From the NCBI GenBank assembly GCA_035461765.1, contig DATHUY010000083.1, forward strand, positions 62,001 to 126,000: DNA of 64,000 nt, written 5' to 3'. Below the pieces are notes generated by a model, which worked only from the letters and a program-made list of their open reading frames with translations, was not told the origin of the DNA and made no database searches. A program made the translations under genes and the position numbers. Positions 17,134-26,495 of this stretch are shown piece by piece; position 1 is the first letter of the stretch; each line of letters opens with the position of its first letter. This DNA is from Longimicrobiales bacterium (GTDB taxonomy: Bacteria > Gemmatimonadota > Gemmatimonadetes > Longimicrobiales > RSA9).

Positions 17134-19548
17134 ATGCACGAGCTCATCCAGGACATCCGTTACGCGTGGCGCGCGCTCCTGCGTGCGCCGGGGTTCTCAA
17201 TCACGGTCGCGGCGACGCTCGCCATCGGGATCGGTGCCACCGTCGCGATCTTCGCGGTCGTGAATGCCATGCTCCTGCGACCACTGCCCTATCCCGACTC
17301 CGACCGCATGGTGATGGTGTGGCAGGACCTGACGCAGCGCGGGGGGCCGGACCGCGAATGGTTCACACCTCCCGATTTCGTTGACCTGCGCGATCAGACC
17401 TCGTCGTTCACCTCGCTCGCCGCAGTCGGCGACTGGGGGCCCGCAATGCAGACGCAGAGCGGCGCGGAGGCGCTCACTGGCGCCATTGTCTCATCGGGAT
17501 ACTTCGACGTCGTCGGCGTGCGTCCCGCGATCGGCGCTGCGTTCCATCCCGACACGGAGCGACCGGGCGCGGACCCGGTCGTCGTGCTCGGTCATGACCT
17601 GTGGCAGCGCGCCTACGGCGGCGACCCCGCGGTGGTGGGTCGCACAATCCGGCTGAACGATGTATCGCACCAGATCGTCGGCGTCATGCCGCCGGGCTTC
17701 CGTGATCCGCTGTTCGACGCGGAGATCTGGCGCTCGCGCATTGTGAACGCGGCCGGCTCGTGCGGTCGCGGCTGCTACACGATCCGCGTGATCGGCAGGG
17801 TGCAACCGGGCGTCAGCATCGCGTCGGCCAACGCCGATGCCGCGGTCGTGTCCGCGCGGCTGGCAGAGACGTATCGCTCCAATCGCGACGTCACGTTCAC
17901 CGTGACCCGGCTGAAGGATGACCTGCTCGCGTCGACGCGCCCGGCTCTGATCGCGCTCGGCGTCGCCGTCACGCTGCTGCTGCTCATTGCCATAGTCAAT
18001 GTCGCCAACCTGCTGGTCGCCCGCGCCGCAGTCCGGCAGCGCGATCTCGCCATACGGACCGCACTGGGCGCACGCCGCAGCCTGCTGGTGCGACAGATGC
18101 TCGTGGAGACCACACTGCTCGGCGTGCTCGGCGCTGTGGGCGGCGCCGTCGTCTCGCTCTGGGCGGTCGACCTGCTGACCGCACTGGCACCCGCGGGCAC
18201 GCCCCGCATCGAGGAAGTCAGCGTCGATGCCAGCGCCCTGCTGTTCGCGCTGGTGACCGGCGTGCTCGCGGCCGTTGCCGCCGGTGCCGCCCCGGCACTC
18301 CATGCTGTGCGCGAAGGTCTCGCCGGCGTGATGAAGGACGCCGGCGGCATGCGCACCTCGCGGACGCGGCAGCGCGCACGCAGCGCACTCGTCGTCGCCC
18401 AGGTCGCGATCGCGCTCGTCCTCCTCATCGGCTCCGGCCTCACTCTGAAGAGCCTCGCCCGTCTTCAGCAGGTGGACCCCGGCTTCCAGCCTGAGGGTCT
18501 CCTCACCGGAGCGTATTTCCTGCCACCCGCCCGCTACGAAACCGACATGCAGGTCCGCGCATTCCTGGCGACGGCCCGCGAGCACGCGGCAGCGCGGCCC
18601 GGCATCAGCGATGTGGCAACGACATCGAGTCTCCCCATGACGGAGGGCGACAGCGACCTCGGATTCCTCATTGAAGGCCGCACCCTCGGCGCCGATGAGC
18701 AGTCGCCCGCGTCGTGGTTCCGCATGGTCTCGCCGAACTTCTTCGATGTCATGGGCATGCCCGTTGTCGCCGGCCGCGGCTTCACCGCCGACGACCGTGC
18801 CGGCGACGATGTCGTGTATGCGGTGGTCGTGAACGAGGAATTCCAGCGCCGCCATTTCCCCGGCGACGACGCCGTCGGTGCCCGCCTGCTCCTGGGCGAC
18901 GACGGGCCGCGTGCAGAGATCGTCGGCGTCGTCGCCGACACGCGACACCGCGGCCTCGGCGCCTCGCCGATCGTCGAGATGTTCATGACCACCACACAGA
19001 TCGGCAGCCGCAATGCGGTGCTCGTCGCACGCACCGACCTGGCGACCGGTGCCGCCGGCGCCGTCATCCGCGACGCGGTGCGCTCGCTCGACCCCGCTCT
19101 CCCACCGCCCGCGTTCCGCGACATGCAGCAGCTCGTCGCGCAGACCATCGCCCTCCCCCGCCTCTACTCCGCATTCTTCACGTTCTTTGCCGCCGTTTCA
19201 CTCCTGCTCGCCGCCGTCGGCGTGTACGGTCTGACCGCGTACGCCGTGGGCCAGCGCAGCCAGGAGATCGGGATCCGTGTCGCTCTCGGCGCCCGCGCGA
19301 ACGATGTCGTCCGCATGGTGCTCGGTCGGTCGCTCCGGCTCACCCTCGCGGGTCTCGCCATCGGAACGGTCGCGGCGCTGGCACTCGCACGGCCTCTCGC
19401 TGTCCTGCTCTTCGAGCTGAGCACCCACGACATCGCCACGTTCACGATCGTTCCCGCGATACTCGCCGGAGTCGCGCTCGTGGCCAGCTGGGTTCCCGCA
19501 CGCCGTGCCGCACACGTCGATCCGCTGAAGGCTCTGCGCGCGGAGTAA
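17134..19548 (+). CDS. MacB/FtsX-type orphan ABC permease (ADOP-like)
   Basis: An 804-residue permease with duplicated MacB periplasmic core plus FtsX halves, the arrangement known as acidobacterial duplicated orphan permease. The N-terminus has DIRYAWRALLRAPGFSITVA and ATLAIGIGATVAIFAVVNAM. Transmembrane groups occur near 270-420 (LIALGVAVTLLLLIAIVNVA) and at the C-terminus (FTFFAAVSLLLAAVGVYG, then GIRVALGARANDVVRMVLG). It lacks the PadR-linked N-terminal extension seen in the paralogue at 40533-43202. No ATPase gene is adjacent. It probably uses a distant ATPase to move a lipid-like or peptide substrate, or acts mechanically in the envelope. Confidence 0.9.
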   Translation: MHELIQDIRYAWRALLRAPGFSITVAATLAIGIGATVAIFAVVNAMLLRPLPYPDSDRMVMVWQDLTQRGGPDREWFTPPDFVDLRDQTSSFTSLAAVGDWGPAMQTQSGAEALTGAIVSSGYFDVVGVRPAIGAAFHPDTERPGADPVVVLGHDLWQRAYGGDPAVVGRTIRLNDVSHQIVGVMPPGFRDPLFDAEIWRSRIVNAAGSCGRGCYTIRVIGRVQPGVSIASANADAAVVSARLAETYRSNRDVTFTVTRLKDDLLASTRPALIALGVAVTLLLLIAIVNVANLLVARAAVRQRDLAIRTALGARRSLLVRQMLVETTLLGVLGAVGGAVVSLWAVDLLTALAPAGTPRIEEVSVDASALLFALVTGVLAAVAAGAAPALHAVREGLAGVMKDAGGMRTSRTRQRARSALVVAQVAIALVLLIGSGLTLKSLARLQQVDPGFQPEGLLTGAYFLPPARYETDMQVRAFLATAREHAAARPGISDVATTSSLPMTEGDSDLGFLIEGRTLGADEQSPASWFRMVSPNFFDVMGMPVVAGRGFTADDRAGDDVVYAVVVNEEFQRRHFPGDDAVGARLLLGDDGPRAEIVGVVADTRHRGLGASPIVEMFMTTTQIGSRNAVLVARTDLATGAAGAVIRDAVRSLDPALPPPAFRDMQQLVAQTIALPRLYSAFFTFFAAVSLLLAAVGVYGLTAYAVGQRSQEIGIRVALGARANDVVRMVLGRSLRLTLAGLAIGTVAALALARPLAVLLFELSTHDIATFTIVPAILAGVALVASWVPARRAAHVDPLKALRAE

Positions 19549-19569
19549 GGTCCTCCCGATCGCGACCGT

Positions 19570-19598
19570 CCGGGAGGTGCAATGCTGCGACCTCCCGG
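19570..19598 (+). terminator. Hairpin terminator candidate after the orphan permease
   Basis: CCGGGAGGT and ACCTCCCGG form a perfect 9-bp stem with an 11-nt loop, 21 bp after the permease stop. No U-run follows, so it may be Rho-assisted. It separates the permease from the operator-rich promoter region of the next gene. Confidence 0.55.
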
Positions 19599-19608
19599 GC
19601 TGCTCGCT

Positions 19609-19668
19609 TGTACCAGCCCCATTGACACAAGCCAGCGGATTCGCCAATGTATCAGTCGGGTTGGTACA
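19609..19668 (+). promoter_or_regulatory. Twin 21-bp operator-like palindromes upstream of the Clp_N-GntR gene
   Basis: Two imperfect palindromes of the same 7-7-7 design: TGTACCA-N7-TGACACA (19609-19629) and TGTATCA-N7-TGGTACA (19648-19668), centred 39 bp apart. The shared half-site TG(T/G)(A)(C/T)CA fits GntR/YtrA-type operators. The first copy overlaps TTGACA (19622-19627), a likely -35 box; no good -10 is obvious, with AATGTA the best at 18-bp spacing. The site ends 18 bp before the regulator start, after an ACTGGAG ribosome site, which suggests autoregulation. Confidence 0.6.
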
Positions 19669-19686
19669 TAACCACTGGAGGTCCGC

Positions 19687-20553
19687 ATGAATTACGATTT
19701 CCGCGACGGAGTGCGCCGTGCACTGGCGTTCGCCCGGGCGGAGGCGAATCAGCTCGGCCACGACTATGTGGGCACGGAGCACATGCTGCTGGGGCTGTTG
19801 CGACTGCCGGAATCGCGGGCGATGGAGCTGGTGGAAGCGCTGGGGTCGACCGGGGACGAGCTGCGGCAGCGAGTGGAGGGCACGCTGCGTCGAGGGCGCG
19901 CCTCGCACGGGATGGGAGAGTTGCCGTATACCTCGCGGGCGAAGAAAGTGCTCGAGTTCTCAATGAGGGCCGCGCGCGAGCTGGGGGATCGGCACATCGA
20001 CACGGAGCATCTGCTGCTGGGTCTGCTGCGGGAGGAAAAGGGGATCGGGGCGCACGTCCTGAAGGCGAGTGGCGTGACGCTGGAACGGGTGCACGCCGTT
20101 CTGGAGGGAGTGGACCCGGGGCCGCGGCCTGAGGGCTGGGCGGGCCCGGCTGTGCCCGAGCAGCCACTTCGCCTCGAGCTCGATGACCAGTCGGACCTGT
20201 CGATCTACGAGCAGATCATCGCTCGGATCCAGGAGGCTGTTGCGACGGGTGAGCTGGCGCCGGGCGCGCGTCTGCCGGCGGTGCGTCAGCTTGCGGACAG
20301 GCTGGACATCGCGCCGGGTACCGTGGCGCGCGCGTATGGCGAGCTGGAGCGGCTCGGTGTGGTAGTGACCGAGGGCGCGCGCGGCACGCGCATCGCCGAG
20401 CCGGCCGCACCGTCGGCCGGGCGCCCCGCGGACCTCGAACACATCGCGGGGCTGCTGCGGCCCGCGGCCGTCGCGGGTTTCCACATGGGCGCCAGTGCGG
20501 ACGACATGCGACGCGCCCTGGAAGCGGCGATGAAGGGCATCTTCGCGGAGTGA
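19687..20553 (+). CDS. Clp_N (double Clp repeat) - GntR family fusion regulator
   Basis: A 288-residue protein joining two families. Residues about 5-145 form a double Clp N-terminal repeat as in ClpC/ClpA (RALAFARAEANQLGHDYVGT, EHMLLGLLRLPES; then AARELGDRHIDTEHLLLGLL). There is no AAA+ ATPase domain. Residues about 165-240 form a GntR winged helix of the short YtrA kind (SIYEQIIARIQEAVATGELA, RLPAVRQLADRLDIAPGTVA). A roughly 48-residue helical tail follows. The Clp repeats normally bind adaptors or substrates such as phosphoarginine proteins, so this looks like a DNA-binding regulator with a proteostasis-type sensor. Two palindromes upstream suggest it controls itself. The function is inferred, not known. 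Confidence 0.88.
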   Translation: MNYDFRDGVRRALAFARAEANQLGHDYVGTEHMLLGLLRLPESRAMELVEALGSTGDELRQRVEGTLRRGRASHGMGELPYTSRAKKVLEFSMRAARELGDRHIDTEHLLLGLLREEKGIGAHVLKASGVTLERVHAVLEGVDPGPRPEGWAGPAVPEQPLRLELDDQSDLSIYEQIIARIQEAVATGELAPGARLPAVRQLADRLDIAPGTVARAYGELERLGVVVTEGARGTRIAEPAAPSAGRPADLEHIAGLLRPAAVAGFHMGASADDMRRALEAAMKGIFAE

Positions 20554-20639
20554 AGCTCACCGCGGCGCGCAGCAACCCGTCGACGGGGTGACGGGGGTGC
20601 AGGTCTGCACGGCCGCGGCGCACCCGCTGTTGCGGCGCC

Positions 20640-21629
20640 TCAGCGCCTGCTGCCTACGCCGACGCCGTCGGGTGATGCCTGCACCGGGATGGTGCGCAGC
20701 ACCGTGCCCGCATCCATGTCGACCTCCACGACCTGGCCGCCGCCGAGCGTGACCCAGGCCGTGCGGTTGTCTTCTGCGATCGCCACCCCGCGCGGCGAGT
20801 CGAGCGGGACGCGCGTGACAATGCGCTTCGATGCCACATCGGCGATGAGCAGGTGGTTGCCCATGCCATCGACAATCGCGACGCGGGCACCATCCGGAGA
20901 GGCGCCGAGACGGTACGGGAACCGGGCGCCGGTGAGAGTGTGCGCCAGCTCACCCGTCGCGGTGGAGATGACGGTCACCGCGCCGGTGTCGTTGCTTCCG
21001 ACCCACACCTCGCTGCCGTCCGGCGTCACAGTGATGCCTTCCGGCCGCGACGGCAGCCCGTCGTAGGACCGGACGAACGTGCCGGTCACGAGATCGAGCT
21101 CCGAGACGTTGTTGTCACCGATGTTGGCCGTCCAGGCGCGCGTCCCATCGGCGTTGACGGCCACCATGTGCGAGCCGCGCGCGTTCGTCGGGATCGGCTG
21201 CACACTGCCCGTCGCCAGATCCACGATGATCACCGTATTCGTCGCTTCGGATGTCACCGCGACACGGCTCGAGCTGCCGCCGAGGAACAGCACGCCGTGG
21301 GGACGCGTGTAGCGACCGAGGTCGATCGTCCGAATCACGGAGTCACGCACGAGATCGATCACCGCCAGCTGGTTGCCCGGCGTCTGCGTGCCGTACACGG
21401 TCACCACCGCAGTGCGGCCGTCCGGCGACACCTGTGCCTCGTGCGGACCGGTACCCACAGTCACGTTCGTCACCGTCAGGCCATCCGCGTTCAGGATGGA
21501 CGCCGAGGCGGACTGCTGATTCGCTACGACGACTTCCACCGTCCGCGCGGGTGTCGGCGTCTCAGTTCGTGCCTGGCAGGCGACGAGAGCGGGTGCGAGG
21601 AACAGTCCATGGGCAACTCGGATTCTCAT
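20640..21629 (-). CDS. YncE/YVTN-type beta-propeller lipoprotein
   Basis: A 329-residue beta-propeller. Repeats of the YVTN style recur ([77 protein letters not shown]). The N-terminus is a lipoprotein signal ([18 protein letters not shown], Cys18), so it is likely periplasmic and membrane anchored. The chosen ATG has GGAGA upstream; a longer frame adds 12 codons. Such propellers bind ligands or act in redox or surface complexes; no specific role can be assigned. It converges on the Clp_N-GntR gene. The 86-bp gap between them holds the 12-bp palindrome CCCGTCGACGGG (20576-20587). Confidence 0.82.
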   Translation of the reverse strand: MRIRVAHGLFLAPALVACQARTETPTPARTVEVVVANQQSASASILNADGLTVTNVTVGTGPHEAQVSPDGRTAVVTVYGTQTPGNQLAVIDLVRDSVIRTIDLGRYTRPHGVLFLGGSSSRVAVTSEATNTVIIVDLATGSVQPIPTNARGSHMVAVNADGTRAWTANIGDNNVSELDLVTGTFVRSYDGLPSRPEGITVTPDGSEVWVGSNDTGAVTVISTATGELAHTLTGARFPYRLGASPDGARVAIVDGMGNHLLIADVASKRIVTRVPLDSPRGVAIAEDNRTAWVTLGGGQVVEVDMDAGTVLRTIPVQASPDGVGVGSRR

Positions 21630-21970
21630 GGCATCTCCGTAACAGCGTGAATGGCGCGGCGGCACGACCGGACGCGTCTGCGTGCAGACTCTTCCGGCGC
21701 CCGACCCGCGTACGTATGGGCTCGCGACGCATGATAACGCAGCACGGTGCGCGCGGCCGTATGCGCGGGACGCACCGCCACCTGTCGCCTGTGCGAACCC
21801 CGGTTCGGGGGACGGACCGTACGCCCGTGCCGATGTCGAATATCGTTCGCGTCATTCGACGTATCTCGGAACCCGACCGAACGTCCCGTGCGTACGGTCC
21901 CGTGAGCCTTGAAAAGGCAACGCGGACATTCGATCATGGGTCGCCCTGCGAACCTCCACGACGACATCAC
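21630..21970. other. 341-bp divergent intergenic region with inverted repeat
   Basis: No gene is supported here. The region lies between the divergent propeller gene and the ABC operon, so it should hold promoters for both. An 11-bp perfect inverted pair, GGACCGTACGC (21814-21824) and GCGTACGGTCC (21890-21900), spans a 65-bp loop. A short hairpin CGAAC-CCCG-GTTCG lies just before it. Either could be a regulator site or a 5' leader structure for the ABC operon. I cannot identify a convincing -10/-35 pair. Confidence 0.45.
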
Positions 21971-22936
21971 ATGGATCACGCGATAGAAACCTCGGGGCTC
22001 ATCAAGGGCTTCGGCAAAACCCGGGCGGTCAACGGCATCGACCTCCGTATCCCGGTCGGCTCCGTGTACGGCCTGCTCGGGCCGAACGGCGCGGGCAAGA
22101 CGACGACGATCCGGGTCCTGGCCACGCTGCTGCGGCCGGACGGGGGCACAGCGCACGTACTCGGTCACGATGTGGCCCGCGAGCCGCGGGCAGTCCGGCG
22201 GAAGGTGAGCCTCACCGGGCAGTACGCCTCCGTCGATGAGGACCTGACGGGCACGGAGAACCTCGTGCTCGTCGCACGTCTGCTGGGCTCTTCGTGGAGC
22301 GCGGCACGGGCGCGAGCGCGCGAGCTGCTGGAGGCGTTCGAGCTGGCGGACGCGGCGGGTCGGCAGGTGCGCACGTACTCGGGCGGGATGCGGCGTCGTC
22401 TCGACATCGCGGCGAGCCTGATGCGCACCCCGGAGCTGATTTTCCTGGATGAGCCGACGACGGGGCTCGACCCGCGCAGCCGTAACCAGGTGTGGGACAT
22501 GGTACGCGCGATCGCGGCCGATGGCACCACGGTGCTGCTGACGACGCAGTATCTCGACGAGGCCGACCGGCTCGCGGACCGGCTGGCCGTGATCGATCAC
22601 GGGCGTCTGATCGCGGAAGGCACGAGCCGCGAGCTGAAGTCCTCCGTAGGCGGCAGGACGCTGCACATTCGGGTCACCTCGCCCGAGCACATCGCGCAGG
22701 CCGGCGCATTGATGAAGCAGGTGCTCGGACCGGAGGTGCACAACGGCACGGGGCCGGATTCCCTGACGGCGATCGTGGCGGGCGAGGCGCAGGTGGCGGA
22801 CGCACTGAGGGCGCTGGCGGAAGCGGGAGTGGGCCTGGCAGAATTCTCCATGGGGCAGCCGAGCCTGGACGAGGTGTTCTTCGCACTGACGGGGCACGCG
22901 GCGGAAGTGCCGGCGGAAGAGGAGGTGAACGCATGA
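21971..22936 (+). CDS. ABC transporter ATP-binding protein (DrrA/daunorubicin-resistance type)
   Basis: A 321-residue ATPase of the DrrA group. Walker A is [10 protein letters not shown], the Q-loop lies in [14 protein letters not shown], the signature is [13 protein letters not shown], Walker B is [12 protein letters not shown], and an H-loop region follows. The extra C-terminal domain typical of DrrA (about 215-310, ending [19 protein letters not shown]) is present. It is the first gene of a three-gene operon; its stop overlaps the next start (ATGA). The start at MDHAIETSG has no clear ribosome site, but longer readings run into the neighbouring leader. It probably powers export of a drug-like or lipid substrate with the next gene. 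Confidence 0.92.
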   Translation: MDHAIETSGLIKGFGKTRAVNGIDLRIPVGSVYGLLGPNGAGKTTTIRVLATLLRPDGGTAHVLGHDVAREPRAVRRKVSLTGQYASVDEDLTGTENLVLVARLLGSSWSAARARARELLEAFELADAAGRQVRTYSGGMRRRLDIAASLMRTPELIFLDEPTTGLDPRSRNQVWDMVRAIAADGTTVLLTTQYLDEADRLADRLAVIDHGRLIAEGTSRELKSSVGGRTLHIRVTSPEHIAQAGALMKQVLGPEVHNGTGPDSLTAIVAGEAQVADALRALAEAGVGLAEFSMGQPSLDEVFFALTGHAAEVPAEEEVNA

Positions 22937-23718
22937 GCAGCACGACGATCGGACATGCGCCCGCGAGCGCACTCTCGGCGTCGATCACGCTCGGCTGGCG
23001 CGCTCTGCTGAAAATCAAGCACGTCCCGTTTCAGCTGTTCGACGTGACGATCTTCCCGCTGATGATGACGCTGATGTTCACGTACCTGTTCGGCGGTGCG
23101 CTCGCGGGCTCACCGCGCGAGTACATCCAGTTCCTGCTGCCGGGCATCATGGTGCAGGCGATCGTCTTCATCACGGTCTATACGGGCGTCGGGCTGAACA
23201 CGGATATCCAGAAGGGTCTGTTCGACCGGTTCCGCTCGCTACCGATATGGCAGCCGGCGCCGATCGTCGGTGCCTTGATGGGCGATGTGATGCGCTACTC
23301 GATTGCAGCGCTGATGGTGATCGGACTGGGCATGATCCTGGGATTCAGGCCGCAGGCGGGTGTGATCGGTGTCGTCCTCGCGGTGCTGCTCGTGCTTGTC
23401 TTTGCGTTCAGCGTGTCGTGGATCTGGATCGTGGTGAGCATGATGGTGCAGACGCCGGAGTCGGTCATGACGTCGAGCTTCCTGCTTCTGTTCCCGCTCA
23501 CGTTCGCGAGCAACATCTTCGTGGACCCGGCCACGATGCCGGGTTGGCTCCAGACGGCAGTCGGCTACAATCCGGTGACGCATCTCACGAGCGCCACGCG
23601 CGGTCTGATGCACGGGGGCGCGCGGCTCGCCGACATCGCCTGGGTGCTCATCGCGTCCGCCGTGATCGTCGCCATCTTCGCCCCGCTCGCCATGCGCATG
23701 TACCGCAAGGAGCGATGA
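22933..23718 (+). CDS. ABC-2 type transporter permease (DrrB type)
   Basis: A 261-residue ABC-2 permease with six predicted helices. A cytoplasmic N-terminus leads to [20 protein letters not shown]. The family motif [19 protein letters not shown] lies in the coupling region after helix 2, and the end reads [20 protein letters not shown]. Start ATG at 22933 overlaps the ATPase stop by 4 bp and is preceded by a strong GAGGAGGTGA. It also overlaps the next gene by 4 bp, so all three genes are translationally coupled. Together with the ATPase it forms a DrrAB-like exporter. Confidence 0.92.
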   Translation: MSSTTIGHAPASALSASITLGWRALLKIKHVPFQLFDVTIFPLMMTLMFTYLFGGALAGSPREYIQFLLPGIMVQAIVFITVYTGVGLNTDIQKGLFDRFRSLPIWQPAPIVGALMGDVMRYSIAALMVIGLGMILGFRPQAGVIGVVLAVLLVLVFAFSVSWIWIVVSMMVQTPESVMTSSFLLLFPLTFASNIFVDPATMPGWLQTAVGYNPVTHLTSATRGLMHGGARLADIAWVLIASAVIVAIFAPLAMRMYRKER

Positions 23719-25742
23719 GCGACACCCCCCGCTCCTCCCGTCAGCAGTACCGCCGGTTCGTCCAGGCATACCGGGACCGGCGGCTCGATGACGCCGGTGA
23801 GACGGACGGGGGGAAGGACACCGCTGCAATTGCCGACGGCGCTGGCGCGGCGGGAGGTGATGCGTCTGCCGGGGACGGTGCGGCCGGCGGTGCGACAACG
23901 GCCGGGGGCGGGCCGGCACCCGCGGCCGGCGGCAGGACCGGTGTCAGAAAGCGGCTGCTGAGCGCGGGGCGTCGGCAGTATCTGCGCGAGTATATCCGAT
24001 GGCTGAAGCCGCACCGTACCGCGGTCGCGATCGTCTTCGTGCTCGCACTGATCGGCGCCGGCCTGCAGATGGTCGAGCCGCTGTTCATGCGCTACATAAT
24101 CGACCGCGTCCTGCTGAACGAGGCACTCGACACCGCCGCCCGCCTGAGCCGGCTGCACCTGGCGGGCATGATCTTCCTCGGCGTCATCATCGTATCGAAC
24201 CTGCTCGGCACCGTGAAGGACTACCGGCAGCGTCTGCTGAACGTGAGCGTGATGCTGTCGCTGCGGCGCTCGCTGTTCGATCGCATGCTGCACCTGCCGC
24301 TGCCGAAGCTGTACGACATGAAGACCGGCGGCATCCTGTCACGGCTCACGGGCGACATCGATACCACGGCCGGGCTGCTCCAGCTTGCCGTGATCTCGCC
24401 CTCCATCTCCATCATCCGCCTCGTCATTGCGGGGGCCGTGCTGTTCGCGCTCAACTGGCGGCTCGCGCTGACCGCGCTCGCGATCGTGCCCGGCGTCATG
24501 CTCCTGAGCTTCACGTTCGCCCGACGCGTCCGGCCCATCTACCGTTCGGTGCGCAAGGACGTGGAGCGCATCGACGGCCGCGCCGGCGAGACGTTCTCCG
24601 GGATTCGCGTGGTGCGCGCGTTCCGGCGCGAGATGCTGGAGCTGCTCGACTACATGCGCGGGCGGCACACCGTCCTGCGCAAGGAGATGTTTGCACAAAG
24701 GCGCGAGCTCGTGCTGTGGGCCTCATGGAGCCTGCTGCTCGGCGCGGTCAACGTCGTCATCGTGTGGTACGGCGGCTGGCTCAACATCCGCGGCGGTGCC
24801 TCCATCGGCGACATCATGGCGTTCCAGTGGTACACGTTCCTGCTGCTGAATCCGGTCTGGAACATCGTCAACTCGTTCTCCGAGATGCAGCGCTCTCTGG
24901 CCGCGATGGAACGCGTGTTCGAGGTCCTGGCGATGGAGAACGACAAGCCGGACCGGGCGGACGCGCGCAACGCGCCACGCATCGTCGACGAGATCCGCTT
25001 CGAAGGCGTCGACTTCGAGTACCGCGCAGATGTGCCGGTCGTACGCGACTTCAACGTCGTGGTCAGAGGGGGATCCGTGGTGGCGCTCGTCGGCCGCAGC
25101 GGTGCCGGCAAGACGACCGTGACGGACCTGGTGGCGCGCTTCCACGACCCGACGCGGGGCCGCATTCTGCTGAATGGAACCGACATCCGTGAGTTCCGCC
25201 TGGGCACGTATCGCGACCTGCTCGCGATCGTGCAGCAGGATGTCTTCCTGTTCGATGGTACGGTGCGTGACAACATCGCGTACGGCAGGCACCATGCGAC
25301 CGATGCGGGAGTGGAGGACGCCGCGCGCCGCGCGAACGCCCACGAGTTCATCGAACGACTGCCGGAGGGTTATGGCACGTTTGTCGGCGAGCGCGGCGTG
25401 AAGCTGTCCGGTGGTCAGCAGCAGCGGCTGGCGATCGCGCGCGCGATCCTGGCCGAGCCGCAGATCCTCATCCTCGATGAGGCGACGAGCAATCTGGATA
25501 CGGAAAGCGAGCAGCTCATCCAGGCGTCAATGGCAACGCTGCTGGCGGGGCGCACGACGTTCGTCATCGCGCATCGCCTGTCCACCGTGCGTCGCGCCGA
25601 CGTCATCCTGCTCATGGAGGACGGTCGCATTGTGGAACGGGGTACGCACGACCAGCTCATGCAGCTGCGCGGCATGTATCACGACATGGTGCTGCGACAG
25701 GTGGAATCGGACCGGCACGATCGCGCGCCGGTCCTGGCCTAG
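23715..25742 (+). CDS. ABC exporter with fused membrane and ATPase domains (MsbA/LmrA-like half transporter)
   Basis: A 675-residue half transporter. A 75-residue Gly/Ala/Asp-rich low-complexity N-terminus (about 30-78) precedes the six-helix exporter domain (about 95-400) and a nucleotide-binding domain (Walker A VGRSGAGKTTV, signature KLSGGQQQRLAIARAI, Walker B ILILDEATSNLD, H-loop FVIAHRLSTV). The protein probably dimerises to export lipids or hydrophobic compounds. It shares a 4-bp ATGA overlap with the preceding permease, giving an operon with two different exporter classes. The low-complexity N-terminus is not typical of the family. The convergent DUF1579-like gene ends 7 bp away. Confidence 0.93.
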   Translation: MSDTPRSSRQQYRRFVQAYRDRRLDDAGETDGGKDTAAIADGAGAAGGDASAGDGAAGGATTAGGGPAPAAGGRTGVRKRLLSAGRRQYLREYIRWLKPHRTAVAIVFVLALIGAGLQMVEPLFMRYIIDRVLLNEALDTAARLSRLHLAGMIFLGVIIVSNLLGTVKDYRQRLLNVSVMLSLRRSLFDRMLHLPLPKLYDMKTGGILSRLTGDIDTTAGLLQLAVISPSISIIRLVIAGAVLFALNWRLALTALAIVPGVMLLSFTFARRVRPIYRSVRKDVERIDGRAGETFSGIRVVRAFRREMLELLDYMRGRHTVLRKEMFAQRRELVLWASWSLLLGAVNVVIVWYGGWLNIRGGASIGDIMAFQWYTFLLLNPVWNIVNSFSEMQRSLAAMERVFEVLAMENDKPDRADARNAPRIVDEIRFEGVDFEYRADVPVVRDFNVVVRGGSVVALVGRSGAGKTTVTDLVARFHDPTRGRILLNGTDIREFRLGTYRDLLAIVQQDVFLFDGTVRDNIAYGRHHATDAGVEDAARRANAHEFIERLPEGYGTFVGERGVKLSGGQQQRLAIARAILAEPQILILDEATSNLDTESEQLIQASMATLLAGRTTFVIAHRLSTVRRADVILLMEDGRIVERGTHDQLMQLRGMYHDMVLRQVESDRHDRAPVLA

Positions 25743-25749
25743 GGGCCCG

Positions 25750-26325
25750 TCATCCCCCGCCCGGCGGGTCCGACTTGCGACGGTAATACCCATCGAAGCT
25801 GGTCGTCCAGGTGTCGCCGCCGTCCGTGCTGATCTGCCAGTGCTGGCGCACCCGGCCGTCCGACTCGCGCGACCAGGTCACGCGGTTGACCGCGCGTCCG
25901 TTCGGCGTGGTCGATTCTCCCTCGAGCACCATCGCGCCGTCCACCAGGTTGCCGGCCAGCCGCAGCAGGTTGCCACCGATGTCGACCCAGTGCTGGTGCC
26001 ACTGGCGCGTCACGGTGTCATAGCTCGAGTAGCTGCGCCCGCGGCCGCCGCTCGCGCCCCGCCAGTCCTCGTGCAGGGCACAGCCGCCGAGGACTCGCGT
26101 GATGCTGCTGGTACCGGCCTGCGCACCCGCCGGATTCGTTACGTCCCACTCGCCGATCCAGAAGTCGAATGCACGGTGGTCGGCGGAAGAACAGGCCGCC
26201 ACCACCGTGTCCGCGGGAGTGGGTGGTCCCGACTGGGCCGCCGCCGCCGTGGCGCTCAGAAACACGGCCGCGGCGGCACTCAGGACAGCGGCCGCATGGC
26301 TGCGAGATATGGCTCGTCGCGACAC
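25750..26325 (-). CDS. Secreted DUF1579-like protein
   Basis: A 191-residue secreted protein starting with GTG (26325). The GTG has an excellent GGGAGGT ribosome site; the longer ATG frame has none. A signal peptide (HAAAVLSAAAAVFLSA, cleavage near TAAAAQ) is followed by a lipocalin-like beta domain of the DUF1579 type (RAFDFWIGEWDVTNP, then SSITRVLGGCALHEDW, and VTWSRESDGRVRQHWQIS). The function is unknown; the fold suggests ligand binding. It stands alone between the ABC operon and the divergent peptidase gene; the 170-bp gap 26326-26495 shows no clear site. Confidence 0.78.
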   Translation of the reverse strand: MSRRAISRSHAAAVLSAAAAVFLSATAAAAQSGPPTPADTVVAACSSADHRAFDFWIGEWDVTNPAGAQAGTSSITRVLGGCALHEDWRGASGGRGRSYSSYDTVTRQWHQHWVDIGGNLLRLAGNLVDGAMVLEGESTTPNGRAVNRVTWSRESDGRVRQHWQISTDGGDTWTTSFDGYYRRKSDPPGGG

Positions 26326-26495
26326 GATCGACCTCCCTGACAGAGTGGAATGGACTGCGGGCCCTTCGTGTGGGCGCCCATCAAAGGAACGTGCGGGCAG
26401 CTGTTTCGTATCACGCCGTCGAAGCCGGGACCTTGCCCGCATGCCCCGCAAGCGGATAGTGTCGCGCAGTCCATTGTCGTCCCCGGAGGTCAGGA

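Noticed and set aside
21251-21970. N-terminal extension of the DrrA-like ATPase
   Set aside because: The extension is Arg/Ser/Pro-rich, overlaps the divergent propeller gene and has no similarity to ATPases; the family start is at 21971.
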